From NCBI GenBank assembly GCA_964020085.1, contig OZ026600.1, positions 11,629,348-11,693,347 on the forward strand: a stretch of DNA of 64,000 bases, read 5' to 3'. The notes below the pieces were generated by a model, which was not told where the DNA came from, ran no database searches, and saw only the letters and a list, made by a program, of their open reading frames with translations. The position numbers and the translations under genes were made by a program. This stretch comes from Micromussa lordhowensis. Lineage: Eukaryota; Cnidaria; Anthozoa; Scleractinia; Lobophylliidae. Positions 36,201 to 48,052 of the stretch are shown in pieces; the first letter of the stretch is position 1, and every line of letters begins with the position of its first letter.

Positions 36201-37891
36201 GAGCCGAGTTATGACAAATTTGCCAAGGACACCTAAATCGGCCATTTTCTGAGATTTTGCCAAGGGGGGACCAAGGGAAAATGCTCAAAAAAGTAGGCCG
36301 ACTATAGGGGCTTCAAAAACAATCTGGCGCAAATTGCATCATCTCGTAATTGGTATGCGCTTGAAGTGCAATCATAGGAGAACATTTTGCTGCAAACCGC
36401 GGCTCCAAAACTGCCCGTAGAGCCGAGTTATGACAAATTTGCCAAGGACACCTAAATCGGCCATTTTCTGAGATTGTGCCAAGTGGGGACCAAGGGAAAA
36501 TGCTCAAAAAAGTAGGCCGACTATAGGGGCTTCATAAACACCTTTGCGCAAATTGCATCATCTCCTAATTGGTATGCGCTTGAAGTGCAATCATAGGAGT
36601 ACATTTTGCTGCAAACCGCGGCTCCAAAACTGCCCGTAGAGCCGAGTTATGACAACTTTGCCAAGGACACCTAAATCGGCCATTTTCTGAGATTTTGCCA
36701 AGGGGGGACCAAGGGAAAATGCTCAAAAAAGTAGGCCGACTATAGGGGCTTCATAAACACCCTGGCGCGAATTACATCATCTCCTAATTTGTATGCGCTT
36801 GAAGTGCAATCATAGGAGAACATTTTGCTGCAAACCGCGGGTCCAAAAGTGCCCGTAGAGCCGAGTTATGACAAATTTGCCAAGGACACCTAAATCGGCC
36901 ATTTTCTGAGATTTTGCCAACGGGGGACCAAGGGAAAATGCTCAAAAAAGTAGGCCGACTGTAGGGGCTTCAAAAACACCGTGGCGCAAATTCCATCATC
37001 TCCTAATTGGTATGCGCTTGAAGTGCAATCATAGGAGAACATTTTGCTGCAAACCGCGGCTCCAAAACTGCCCGTAGAGCCGAGTTATGAAAATTTGCCA
37101 AGGACACCTAAATCGGCCATTTTCTGAGATTTTACCAAGGGGGAACCAAGGGAAAATGCTCAAAAAAGTAGGCCGACTATAGGGGCTTCATAAACACCCT
37201 GGCGCAAATTACATCATCTCCTAATTTGTATGCGCTTGAAGCGCAATCATAGGAGAACATTTTGCTGCAAACCGCGGGTCCAAAAGTGCCCGTAGAGCCG
37301 AGTTATGACAAATTTGCCAAGGACACCTTAATCGGCCATTTTCTGAGATTTTGCCAAGGGGGGACCAAGGGAAAATGCTCAAAAAAGTAGGCCGACTATA
37401 GGGGCTTCAAAAACACCCTTGCGCAAATTGCATCATCTCTTAATTGGTCTGCGCTTCAAGTGCAATCATAGGAGAACATTTTGCTGCAAACCGCGGCTCC
37501 AAAAGTGCCCGTAGAGCCGAGTTATGACAAATTTGCCAAGGACACCTAAATCGGCCATTTTCTGAGATTTTGCCAAGTGGGGACCAAGGGAAAATGCTCA
37601 AAAAAGTAGGCCGACTATAGGGGCTTCATAAACACCCTGACGCAAATTGCATCATCTCCTAATTGGTATGCGCTTGAAGTGCAATCATAGGAGAACATTT
37701 TGCTGCAAACCGCGGCTCCAAAAGTGCCCGTAGAGCCGAGTTATGACAAATTTGCCAAGGACACCTTAATCGGCCATTTTCTGAGAATTTGCCAAGGGCG
37801 GACCAAGGGAAAATGCTCAAAAAAGTAGGCCGACTATAGGGGCTTCAAAAACACCCTGGCGCAAATTGCATCATCTTCTAATTGGTATGAG
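33240..37891. repeat. Long-range copy displaced by 10001 bp
   Basis: This stretch matches about 23240-27890 at a constant displacement of 10001. That equals 46 x 219 minus 73, the 73 being three 24-base deletions and one single-base loss in between. Landmarks are the deleted monomer (24042 and 34043), ACAATCTGGCGC (26319 and 36320), TTATGAAAATTTGCC (27084 and 37085) and CTTCAAGTGCAATC (27453 and 37454). It spans several shorter HOR blocks, so it reflects an exchange at a larger scale. Confidence 0.85.
34043..34237. repeat. 195-bp deleted monomer, copy 6
   Basis: Same deletion junction, 2385 bases after copy 5, 3237 after copy 4 and 10001 after copy 3. It is the last one in the window. Intact monomers on the same ACGTGCCC background occur at about 10930, 60055 and 61375, so the deletion marks only one branch of that lineage. 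Confidence 0.96.
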
Positions 37892-40500
37892 CTTGAAGTG
37901 CAATCATAGGAGAACATTTTGCTACAAACCGCGGCTCCAAAGGTGCCCGTAGAGCCGAGTTATGACAAATTTGCCAAGGACACCTAAATCGGCCATTTTC
38001 TGAGATTTTGCCAAGTGGGGACCAAGGGAAAATGCTCAAAAAAGTAGGCCGACTGTAGGGGCTTCAAAAACACCCTGGCGCAAATTCCATCATCTCCTAA
38101 TTGGTATGCGCTTGAAGTGCAATCATAGGACAACATTTTGCTGCAAACCGCGGCTCCAAAAGTGCCCGTAGAGCCGAGTTATGACAAATTTGCCAAGGAC
38201 ACCTAAATCGGCCATTTTCTGAGATTTTGCCAAGGGGGGACCAAGGGAAAATGCCCAAAAAAGTAGGCCGACTATAGGGGCTTCATAAACACCCTGGCGC
38301 AAATTGCATCATCTCCTAATTGGTATGCGCTTGAAGTGCAATCATAGGAGAACATTTTGCTGGAAACCGCGGCTCCAAAACTGCCCGTAGAGCCGAGTTA
38401 TGACAAATTTGCCAAGGACACCTAAATCGGCCATTTTCTGAGATTTTGCCAAGTGGGGACCAAGGGAAAATGCTCAAAAAAGTAGGCCGACTATAGGGGC
38501 TTCATAAACACCCTGACGCAAATTGCATCATCTCCTAATTGGTATGCGCTTGAAGTGCAATCATAGGAGAACATTTTGCTGCAAACCGCGGCTCCAAAAG
38601 TGCCCGTAGAGCCGAGTTATGACAAATTTGCCAAGGACACCTTAATCGGCCATTTTCTGAGAATTTGCCAAGGGCGGACCAAGGGAAAATGCTCAAAAAA
38701 GTAGGCCGACTATAGGGGCTTCATAAACACCCTGACGCAAATTGCATCATCTCCTAATTGGTATGCGCTTGAAGTGCAATCATAGGAGAACATTTTGCTG
38801 CAAACCGCGGCTCCAAAAGTGCCCGTAGAGCCGAGTTATGACAAATTTGCCAAGGACACCTAAATCGGCCATTTTCTGAGATTTTGCCAAGGGGGGACCA
38901 AGGGAAAATGCTCAAAAAAGTAGGCCGACTATAGGGGCTTCAAAAACAATCTGGCGCAAATTGCATCATCTCGTAATTGGTATGCGCTTGAAGTGCAATC
39001 ATAGGAGAACATTTTGCTGCAAACCGCGGCTCCAAAACTGCCCGTAGAGCCGAGTTATGACAAATTTGCCAAGGACACCTAAATCGGCCATTTTCTGAGA
39101 TTGTGCCAAGTGGGGACCAAGGGAAAATGCTCAAAAAAGTAGGCCGACTATAGGGGCTTCATAAACACCTTTGCGCAAATTGCATCATCTCCTAATTGGT
39201 ATGCGCTTGAAGTGCAATCATAGGAGTACATTTTGCTGCAAACCGCGGCTCCAAAAGTGCCCGTAGAGCCGAGTTATGACAACTTTGCCAAGGACACCTA
39301 AATCGGCCATTTTCTGAGATTTTGCCAAGGGGGGACCAAGGGAAAATGCTCAAAAAAGTAGGCCGACTATAGGGGCTTCATAAACACCCTGGCGCGAATT
39401 ACATCATCTCCTAATTTGTATGCGCTTGAAGTGCAATCATAGGAGAACATTTTGCTGCAAACCGCGGGTCCAAAAGTGCCCGTAGAGCCGAGTTATGACA
39501 AATTTGCCAAGGACACCTAAATCGGCCATTTTCTGAGATTTTGCCAACGGGGGACCAAGGGAAAATGCTCAAAAAAGTAGGCCGACTGTAGGGGCTTCAA
39601 AAACACCGTGGCGCAAATTCCATCATCTCCTAATTGGTATGCGCTTGAAGTGCAATCATAGGAGAACATTTTGCTGCAAACCGCGGCTCCAAAACTGCCC
39701 GTAGAGCCGAGTTATGAAAATTTGCCAAGGACACCTAAATCGGCCATTTTCTGAGATTTTACCAAGGGGGAACCAAGGGAAAATGCTCAAAAAAGTAGGC
39801 CGACTATAGGGGCTTCATAAACACCCTGGCGCAAATTACATCATCTCCTAATTTGTATGCGCTTGAAGCGCAATCATAGGAGAACATTTTGCTGCAAACC
39901 GCGGGTCCAAAAGTGCCCGTAGAGCCGAGTTATGACAAATTTGCCAAGGACACCTTAATCGGCCATTTTCTGAGATTTTGCCAAGGGGGGACCAAGGGAA
40001 AATGCTCAAAAAAGTAGGCCGACTATAGGGGCTTCAAAAACACCCTTGCGCAAATTGCATCATCTCTTAATTGGTCTGCGCTTCAAGTGCAATCATAGGA
40101 GAACATTTTGCTGCAAACCGCGGCTCCAAAAGTGCCCGTAGAGCCGAGTTATGACAAATTTGCCAAGGACACCTAAATCGGCCATTTTCTGAGATTTTGC
40201 CAAGTGGGGACCAAGGGAAAATGCTCAAAAAAGTAGGCCGACTATAGGGGCTTCATAAACACCCTGACGCAAATTGCATCATCTCCTAATTGGTATGCGC
40301 TTGAAGTGCAATCATAGGAGAACATTTTGCTGCAAACCGCGGCTCCAAAAGTGCCCGTAGAGCCGAGTTATGACAAATTTGCCAAGGACACCTTAATCGG
40401 CCATTTTCTGAGAATTTGCCAAGGGCGGACCAAGGGAAAATGCTCAAAAAAGTAGGCCGACTATAGGGGCTTCAAAAACACCCTGGCGCAAATTGCATCA
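35290..40500. repeat. 2627-bp (12-monomer) tandem repeat
   Basis: Displacement 2627 equals 12 x 219 - 1, the missing base being in TTATGAAAATTTGCC at 37085 and 39712. Copy 1 is about 35290-37915 and copy 2 about 37920-40500. Shared landmarks include ACAATCTGGCGC, GATTGTGCC, AACACCGTGGCGC, ATTTTACCAAGG and CTTCAAGTGC. The joint near 37,915 carries GCTACAAACC with AAAGGTGCC, a state otherwise seen only at 52.1, 55.4, 59.2 and 60.5 kb. Confidence 0.88.
38617..38835. repeat. Monomer with a conversion tract
   Basis: The left part (TTAAT, GGGCGGACC) matches 35990 onward at displacement 2627. From about 38708 to 38800 it instead reads TTCATAAACACCCTGACGC and GGAGAACATTTT, like the monomer just before it (displacement 219), where copy 1 has TTCAAAAACACCCTGGCGC and GGACAAC. 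This is best explained as a short conversion from its neighbour. Confidence 0.78.
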
Positions 40501-43500
40501 TCTTCTAATTGGTATGAGCTTGAAGTGCAATCATAGGACAACATTTTGCTGCAAACCGCGGCTCCAAAAGTGCCCGTAGAGCCGAGTTATGACAAATTTG
40601 CCAAGGACACCTAAATCGGCCATTTTCTGAGATTTTGCCAAGGGGGGACCAAGGGAAAATGCTCAAAAAAGTAGGCCGACTATAGGGGCTCCAAAGACAC
40701 TCTGGCGCAAATTGCATCATCTCGTAATTGGTATGCGCTTGAAGTGCAATCATAGGAGAACATTTTGCTGCAAACCGCGGCTCCAAAACTGCCCGTAGAG
40801 CCGAGTTATGACAAATTTGCCAAGGACACCTAAATCGGCCATTTTCTGAGATTTTGCCAAGTGGGGACCAAGGGAAAATGCTCAAAAAAGTAGGCCGACT
40901 ATAGGGGCTTCATAAACAGCTTGGCGCAAATTGCATCATCTCCTAATTGGTATGCGCTTGAAGTGCAATCATAGGAGAACATTTTGCTGCAAACCGCGGC
41001 TCCAAAAGTGCCCGTAGAGCCGAGTTATGACAAATTTGCCAAGGACACCTTAATCGGCCATTTTCTGAGAATTTGCCAAGGGCGGACCAAGGGAAAATGC
41101 TCAAAAAAGTAGGCCGACTATAGGGGCTTCAAAAACACCCTGGCGCAAATTGCATCATCTTCTAATTGGTATGAGCTTGAAGTGCAATCATAGGACAACA
41201 TTTTGCTGCAAACCGCGGCTCCAAAAGTGCCCGTAGAGCCGAGTTATGACAAATTTGCCAAGGACACCTAAATCGGCCATTTTCTGAGATTTTGCCAAGG
41301 GGGGACCAAGGGAAAATGCTCAAAAAAGTAGGCCGACTATAGGGGCTTCAAAGACACTCTGGTGCAAATTGCATCATCTCGTAATTGGTATGCGCTTGAA
41401 GTGCAATCATAGGAGAACATTTTGCTGCAAACCGCGGCTCCAAAACTGCCCGTAGAGCCGAGTTATGACAAATTTGCCAAGGACACCTAAATCGGCCATT
41501 TTCTGAGATTTTGCCAAGTGGGGACCAAGGGAAAATGCTCAAAAAAGTAGGCCGACTATAGGGGCTTCATAAACAGCTTGGCGCAAATTGCATCATCTCC
41601 TAATTGGTATGCGCTTGAAGTGCAATCATAGGAGTACATTTTGCTGCAAACCGCGGCTCCAAAAGTGCCCGTAGAGCCGAGTTATGACAACTTTGCCAAG
41701 GACACCTAAATCGGCCATTTTCTGAGATTTTGCCAAGGGGGGACCAAGGGAAAATGCTCAAAAAAGTAGGCCGACTATAGGGGCTTCATAAACACCCTGG
41801 CGCAAATTACATCATCTCCTAATTTGTATGCGCTTGAAGTGCAATCATAGGAGAACATTTTGCTGCAAACCGCGGCTCCAAAAGTGCCCGTAGAGCCGAG
41901 TTATGACAAATTTGCCAAGGACACCTAAATCGGCCATTTTCTGAGATTTTCCCAACGGGGGACCAAGGGAAAATGCTCAAAAAAGTAGGCCGACTGTAGG
42001 GGCTTCAAAAACACCGTGGCGCAAATTCCATCATCTCCTAATTGGTATGCGCTTGAAGTGCAATCATAGGACAACATTTTGCTGCAAACCGCGGCTCCAA
42101 AAGTGCCCGTAGAGCCGAGTTATGACAAATTTGCCAAGGACACCTAAATCGGCCATTTTCTGAGATTTTGCCAAGGGGGGACCAAGGGAAAATGCCCAAA
42201 AAAGTAGGCCGACTATAGGGGCTTCATAAACACCCTGGCGCAAATTGCATCATCTCCTAATTGGTATGCGCTTGAAGTGCAATCATAGGAGAACATTTTG
42301 CTGCAAACCGCGGCTCCAAAAGTGCCCGTAGAGCCGAGTTATGACAAATTTTCCAAGGACACCTTAATCGGCCATTTTCTGAGAATTTGCCAAGGGCGGA
42401 CCAAGGGAAAATGCTCAAAAAAGTAGGCCGACTGTAGGGGCTTAAAAAACACCCTAGCGCAAATTGCATCATCTTCTAATTGGTATGAGCTTAAAGTGCA
42501 ATCATAGGACAACATTTTGCTGCAAACCGCGGCTCCAAAAGTGCCCGTAGAGCCGAGTTATGACAAATTTGCCAAGGACACCTAAATCGGCCATTTTCTG
42601 AGATTTTGCCAAGGGGAGACCAAGGGAAAATGCTCAAAAAAGTAGGCCGACTATAGGGGCTTCAAAAACACCTTTGCGCAAATTGCATCATCTCCTAATT
42701 GGTATGCGCTTGAAGTGCAATCATAGGAACACATTTTGCTGGAAACCGCGGCTCCAAAAGTGCCCATAGAGCCCAGTTATGACAACTTTGCCAAGGACAC
42801 CTAAATCGGCCATTTTCTGAGATTTTGCCAAGGGGGGACCAAGGGAAAATGCTCAAAAAAGTAGGCCGACTATAAGGGCTTCATAAACACCCTGGCGCAA
42901 ATTGCATCATCTCCTAATTGGTATGCGCTTGAAGTGCAATTATAGGAGAACATTTTGCTGCAAACCGCGGCTCCAAAAGTGCCCATAGAGCCGAGTTATG
43001 ACAAATTTGCCAAGGACACCTTAATCGGCCATTTTCTGAGAATTTGCCAAGTGGGGACCAAGGGAAAATGCTCAAAAAAGTAGGCCGACTGTAGGGGCTT
43101 CAAAAACACCCTGGCACAATTTGCATCATCTTCTAATTAGTATGAGCTTGAAGTGCAATCATAGGACAACATTTTGCTGCAAACCGCGGCTCCAAAAGTG
43201 CCCGTAGAGCCGAGTTATGACAAATTTGCCAAGGACACCTAAATCGGCCATTTTCTGAGATTTTGCCAAGGGGGGACCAAGGGAAAATGCTCAAAAAAGT
43301 AGGCCGACTATAGGGGCTTCAAAAACACCCTGGCGCAAATTGCATCATCTCCTAATTGGTATGCGCTTGAAGTGCAATCATAGGAGAACATTTTGCTGCA
43401 AACCGCGGCTCCAAAACTGCCCGTAGAGCCGAGTTATGAAAATTTGCCAAGGACACCTAAATCGGCCATTTTCTGAGATTTTGCCAAGTGGGGACCAAGG

Positions 43501-43892
43501 GAAAATGCTCAAAAAAGTAGGCCGACTATAGGGGCTTCATAAACACCTTGGCGCAAATTGCATCATCTCCTAATTGGTATGCGCTTGAAGTGCAATCATA
43601 GGAGTACATTTTGCTGCAAACCGCGGGTCCAAAAGTGCCCGTAGAGCCGAGTTATGACAACTTTGCCAAGGACACCTAAATCGGCCATTTTCTGAGATTT
43701 TGCCAAGGGGGGACCAAGGGAAAATGCTCAAAAAAGTAGGCCGACTATAGGGGCTTCAAAAACACCTTTGCGCAAATTGCATCATCTCCTAATTGGTATG
43801 CGCTTGAAGTGCAATCATAGGACAACATTTTGCTGCAAACCGCGGCTCCAAAAGTGCCCGTAGAGCCCAGTTATGACAACTTTGCCAAGGAC
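40390..43892. repeat. HOR unit A1, 3503 bp (16 monomers)
   Basis: Displacement 3503 equals 16 x 219 - 1, the lost base being at about 43437. Landmarks are GGGCTCCAAAGACAC (40686), TCTGGTGCAAATT (41357), ATTTTCCCAACGGG, AAATTTTCCAAGG, GGCTTAAAAAACACC, GACTATAAGGGC and AATTAGTATGAGC. At every landmark I compared, it and the next unit agree, including rare states. This is the most homogeneous stretch of the window. Confidence 0.92.
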
Positions 43893-46800
43893 ACCTTAAT
43901 CGGCCATTTTCTGAGAATTTGCCAAGGGCGGACCAAGGGAAAATGCTCAAAAAAGTAGGCCGACTATAGGGGCTTCAAAAACACCCTGGCGCAAATTGCA
44001 TCATCTTCTAATTGGTATGAGCTTGAAGTGCAATCATAGGACAACATTTTGCTGCAAACCGCGGCTCCAAAAGTGCCCGTAGAGCCGAGTTATGACAAAT
44101 TTGCCAAGGACACCTAAATCGGCCATTTTCTGAGATTTTGCCAAGGGGGGACCAAGGGAAAATGCTCAAAAAAGTAGGCCGACTATAGGGGCTCCAAAGA
44201 CACTCTGGCGCAAATTGCATCATCTCGTAATTGGTATGCGCTTGAAGTGCAATCATAGGAGAACATTTTGCTGCAAACCGCGGCTCCAAAACTGCCCGTA
44301 GAGCCGAGTTATGACAAATTTGCCAAGGACACCTAAATCGGCCATTTTCTGAGATTTTGCCAAGTGGGGACCAAGGGAAAATGCTCAAAAAAGTAGGCCG
44401 ACTATAGGGGCTTCATAAACAGCTTGGCGCAAATTGCATCATCTCCTAATTGGTATGCGCTTGAAGTGCAATCATAGGAGAACATTTTGCTGCAAACCGC
44501 GGCTCCAAAAGTGCCCGTAGAGCCGAGTTATGACAAATTTGCCAAGGACACCTTAATCGGCCATTTTCTGAGAATTTGCCAAGGGCGGACCAAGGGAAAA
44601 TGCTCAAAAAAGTAGGCCGACTATAGGGGCTTCAAAAACACCCTGGCGCAAATTGCATCATCTTCTAATTGGTATGAGCTTGAAGTGCAATCATAGGACA
44701 ACATTTTGCTGCAAACCGCGGCTCCAAAAGTGCCCGTAGAGCCGAGTTATGACAAATTTGCCAAGGACACCTAAATCGGCCATTTTCTGAGATTTTGCCA
44801 AGGGGGGACCAAGGGAAAATGCTCAAAAAAGTAGGCCGACTATAGGGGCTTCAAAGACACTCTGGTGCAAATTGCATCATCTCGTAATTGGTATGCGCTT
44901 GAAGTGCAATCATAGGAGAACATTTTGCTGCAAACCGCGGCTCCAAAACTGCCCGTAGAGCCGAGTTATGACAAATTTGCCAAGGACACCTAAATCGGCC
45001 ATTTTCTGAGATTTTGCCAAGTGGGGACCAAGGGAAAATGCTCAAAAAAGTAGGCCGACTATAGGGGCTTCATAAACAGCTTGGCGCAAATTGCATCATC
45101 TCCTAATTGGTATGCGCTTGAAGTGCAATCATAGGAGTACATTTTGCTGCAAACCGCGGCTCCAAAAGTGCCCGTAGAGCCGAGTTATGACAACTTTGCC
45201 AAGGACACCTAAATCGGCCATTTTCTGAGATTTTGCCAAGGGGGGACCAAGGGAAAATGCTCAAAAAAGTAGGCCGACTATAGGGGCTTCATAAACACCC
45301 TGGCGCAAATTACATCATCTCCTAATTTGTATGCGCTTGAAGTGCAATCATAGGAGAACATTTTGCTGCAAACCGCGGCTCCAAAAGTGCCCGTAGAGCC
45401 GAGTTATGACAAATTTGCCAAGGACACCTAAATCGGCCATTTTCTGAGATTTTCCCAACGGGGGACCAAGGGAAAATGCTCAAAAAAGTAGGCCGACTGT
45501 AGGGGCTTCAAAAACACCGTGGCGCAAATTCCATCATCTCCTAATTGGTATGCGCTTGAAGTGCAATCATAGGACAACATTTTGCTGCAAACCGCGGCTC
45601 CAAAAGTGCCCGTAGAGCCGAGTTATGACAAATTTGCCAAGGACACCTAAATCGGCCATTTTCTGAGATTTTGCCAAGGGGGGACCAAGGGAAAATGCCC
45701 AAAAAAGTAGGCCGACTATAGGGGCTTCATAAACACCCTGGCGCAAATTGCATCATCTCCTAATTGGTATGCGCTTGAAGTGCAATCATAGGAGAACATT
45801 TTGCTGCAAACCGCGGCTCCAAAAGTGCCCGTAGAGCCGAGTTATGACAAATTTTCCAAGGACACCTTAATCGGCCATTTTCTGAGAATTTGCCAAGGGC
45901 GGACCAAGGGAAAATGCTCAAAAAAGTAGGCCGACTGTAGGGGCTTAAAAAACACCCTAGCGCAAATTGCATCATCTTCTAATTGGTATGAGCTTAAAGT
46001 GCAATCATAGGACAACATTTTGCTGCAAACCGCGGCTCCAAAAGTGCCCGTAGAGCCGAGTTATGACAAATTTGCCAAGGACACCTAAATCGGCCATTTT
46101 CTGAGATTTTGCCAAGGGGAGACCAAGGGAAAATGCTCAAAAAAGTAGGCCGACTATAGGGGCTTCAAAAACACCTTTGCGCAAATTGCATCATCTCCTA
46201 ATTGGTATGCGCTTGAAGTGCAATCATAGGAACACATTTTGCTGGAAACCGCGGCTCCAAAAGTGCCCATAGAGCCCAGTTATGACAACTTTGCCAAGGA
46301 CACCTAAATCGGCCATTTTCTGAGATTTTGCCAAGGGGGGACCAAGGGAAAATGCTCAAAAAAGTAGGCCGACTATAAGGGCTTCATAAACACCCTGGCG
46401 CAAATTGCATCATCTCCTAATTGGTATGCGCTTGAAGTGCAATTATAGGAGAACATTTTGCTGCAAACCGCGGCTCCAAAAGTGCCCATAGAGCCGAGTT
46501 ATGACAAATTTGCCAAGGACACCTTAATCGGCCATTTTCTGAGAATTTGCCAAGTGGGGACCAAGGGAAAATGCTCAAAAAAGTAGGCCGACTGTAGGGG
46601 CTTCAAAAACACCCTGGCACAATTTGCATCATCTTCTAATTAGTATGAGCTTGAAGTGCAATCATAGGACAACATTTTGCTGCAAACCGCGGCTCCAAAA
46701 GTGCCCGTAGAGCCGAGTTATGACAAATTTGCCAAGGACACCTAAATCGGCCATTTTCTGAGATTTTGCCAAGGGGGGACCAAGGGAAAATGCTCAAAAA

Positions 46801-47395
46801 AGTAGGCCGACTATAGGGGCTTCAAAAACACCCTGGCGCAAATTGCATCATCTCCTAATTGGTATGCGCTTGAAGTGCAATCATAGGAGAACATTTTGCT
46901 GCAAACCGCGGCTCCAAAACTGCCCGTAGAGCCGAGTTATGAAAATTTGCCAAGGACACCTAAATCGGCCATTTTCTGAGATTTTGCCAAGTGGGGACCA
47001 AGGGAAAATGCTCAAAAAAGTAGGCCGACTATAGGGGCTTCATAAACACCTTGGCGCAAATTGCATCATCTCCTAATTGGTATGCGCTTGAAGTGCAATC
47101 ATAGGAGTACATTTTGCTGCAAACCGCGGGTCCAAAAGTGCCCGTAGAGCCGAGTTATGACAACTTTGCCAAGGACACCTAAATCGGCCATTTTCTGAGA
47201 TTTTGCCAAGGGGGGACCAAGGGAAAATGCTCAAAAAAGTAGGCCGACTATAGGGGCTTCAAAAACACCTTTGCGCAAATTGCATCATCTCCTAATTGGT
47301 ATGCGCTTGAAGTGCAATCATAGGACAACATTTTGCTGCAAACCGCGGCTCCAAAAGTGCCCGTAGAGCCCAGTTATGACAACTTTGCCAAGGAC
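43893..47395. repeat. HOR unit A2, 3503 bp (16 monomers)
   Basis: Repeats unit A1 with the same private markers: GGGCTCCAAAGACAC at 44189, TCTGGTGCAAATT at 44860, AATTAGTATGAGC at 46637 and the one-base loss at about 46940. I found no difference from A1 at the places compared. It ends where A1 goes into TTAAT/GGGCGG but this unit continues with TAAAT/GGGGGG. Confidence 0.92.
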
Positions 47396-48052
47396 ACCTA
47401 AATCGGCCATTTTCTGAGATTTTGCCAAGGGGGGACCAAGGGAAAATGCTCAAAAAAGTAGGCCGACTATAGGGGCTTCATAAACACCCTGGCGCAAATT
47501 GCATCATCTCCTAATTGGTATGCGCTTGAAGTGCAATTATAGGAGTACATTTTGCTGCAAACCGCGGCTCCAAAAGTGCCCGTAGAGCCGAGTTATGACA
47601 ACTTTGCCAAGGACACCTAAATCGGCCATTTTCTGAGATTTTGCCAAGGGGGGACCAAGGGAAAATGCTCAAAAAAGTAGGCCGACTATAGGGGCCTCAT
47701 AAACACCCTAGCGCAAATTACATCATCTCCTAATTTGTATGCGCTTGAAGTGCAATCATAGGAGAACATTTTGCTGCAAACCGCGGGTCCAAAAGTGCCC
47801 GTAGAGCCGAGTTATGACAAATTTGCCAAGGACACCTAAGTCGGCCATTTTCTGAGATTTTGCCAAGTGGGGACCAAGGGAAAATGCTCAAAAAAGTAGG
47901 CCGACTATAGGGGCTTCATAAACACCCTGACGCAAATTGCATCATCTCCTAATTGGTATGCGCTTGAAGTGCAATCATAGGAGAACATTTTGCTGGAAAC
48001 CGCGGCTCCAAAAGTGCCCGTAGAGCCGAGTTATGACAAATTTGCCAAGGAC
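47396..48052. repeat. Three extra monomers between HOR units A2 and A3
   Basis: These 657 bases (3 x 219) separate unit A2 from the next copy, so the displacement grows from 3503 to 4160. The monomers resemble 50,680-51,100 (displacement 3285) for their first two thirds, sharing GTGCAATTATAGGAGTAC and AACACCCTAGCGC. They carry private changes: GGGGCCTCATAAAC near 47691 and ACCTAAGTCGG near 47835. The third monomer (CCTGACGC with GCTGGAAACC) resembles those near 35.8-36.0 kb. Confidence 0.8.
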
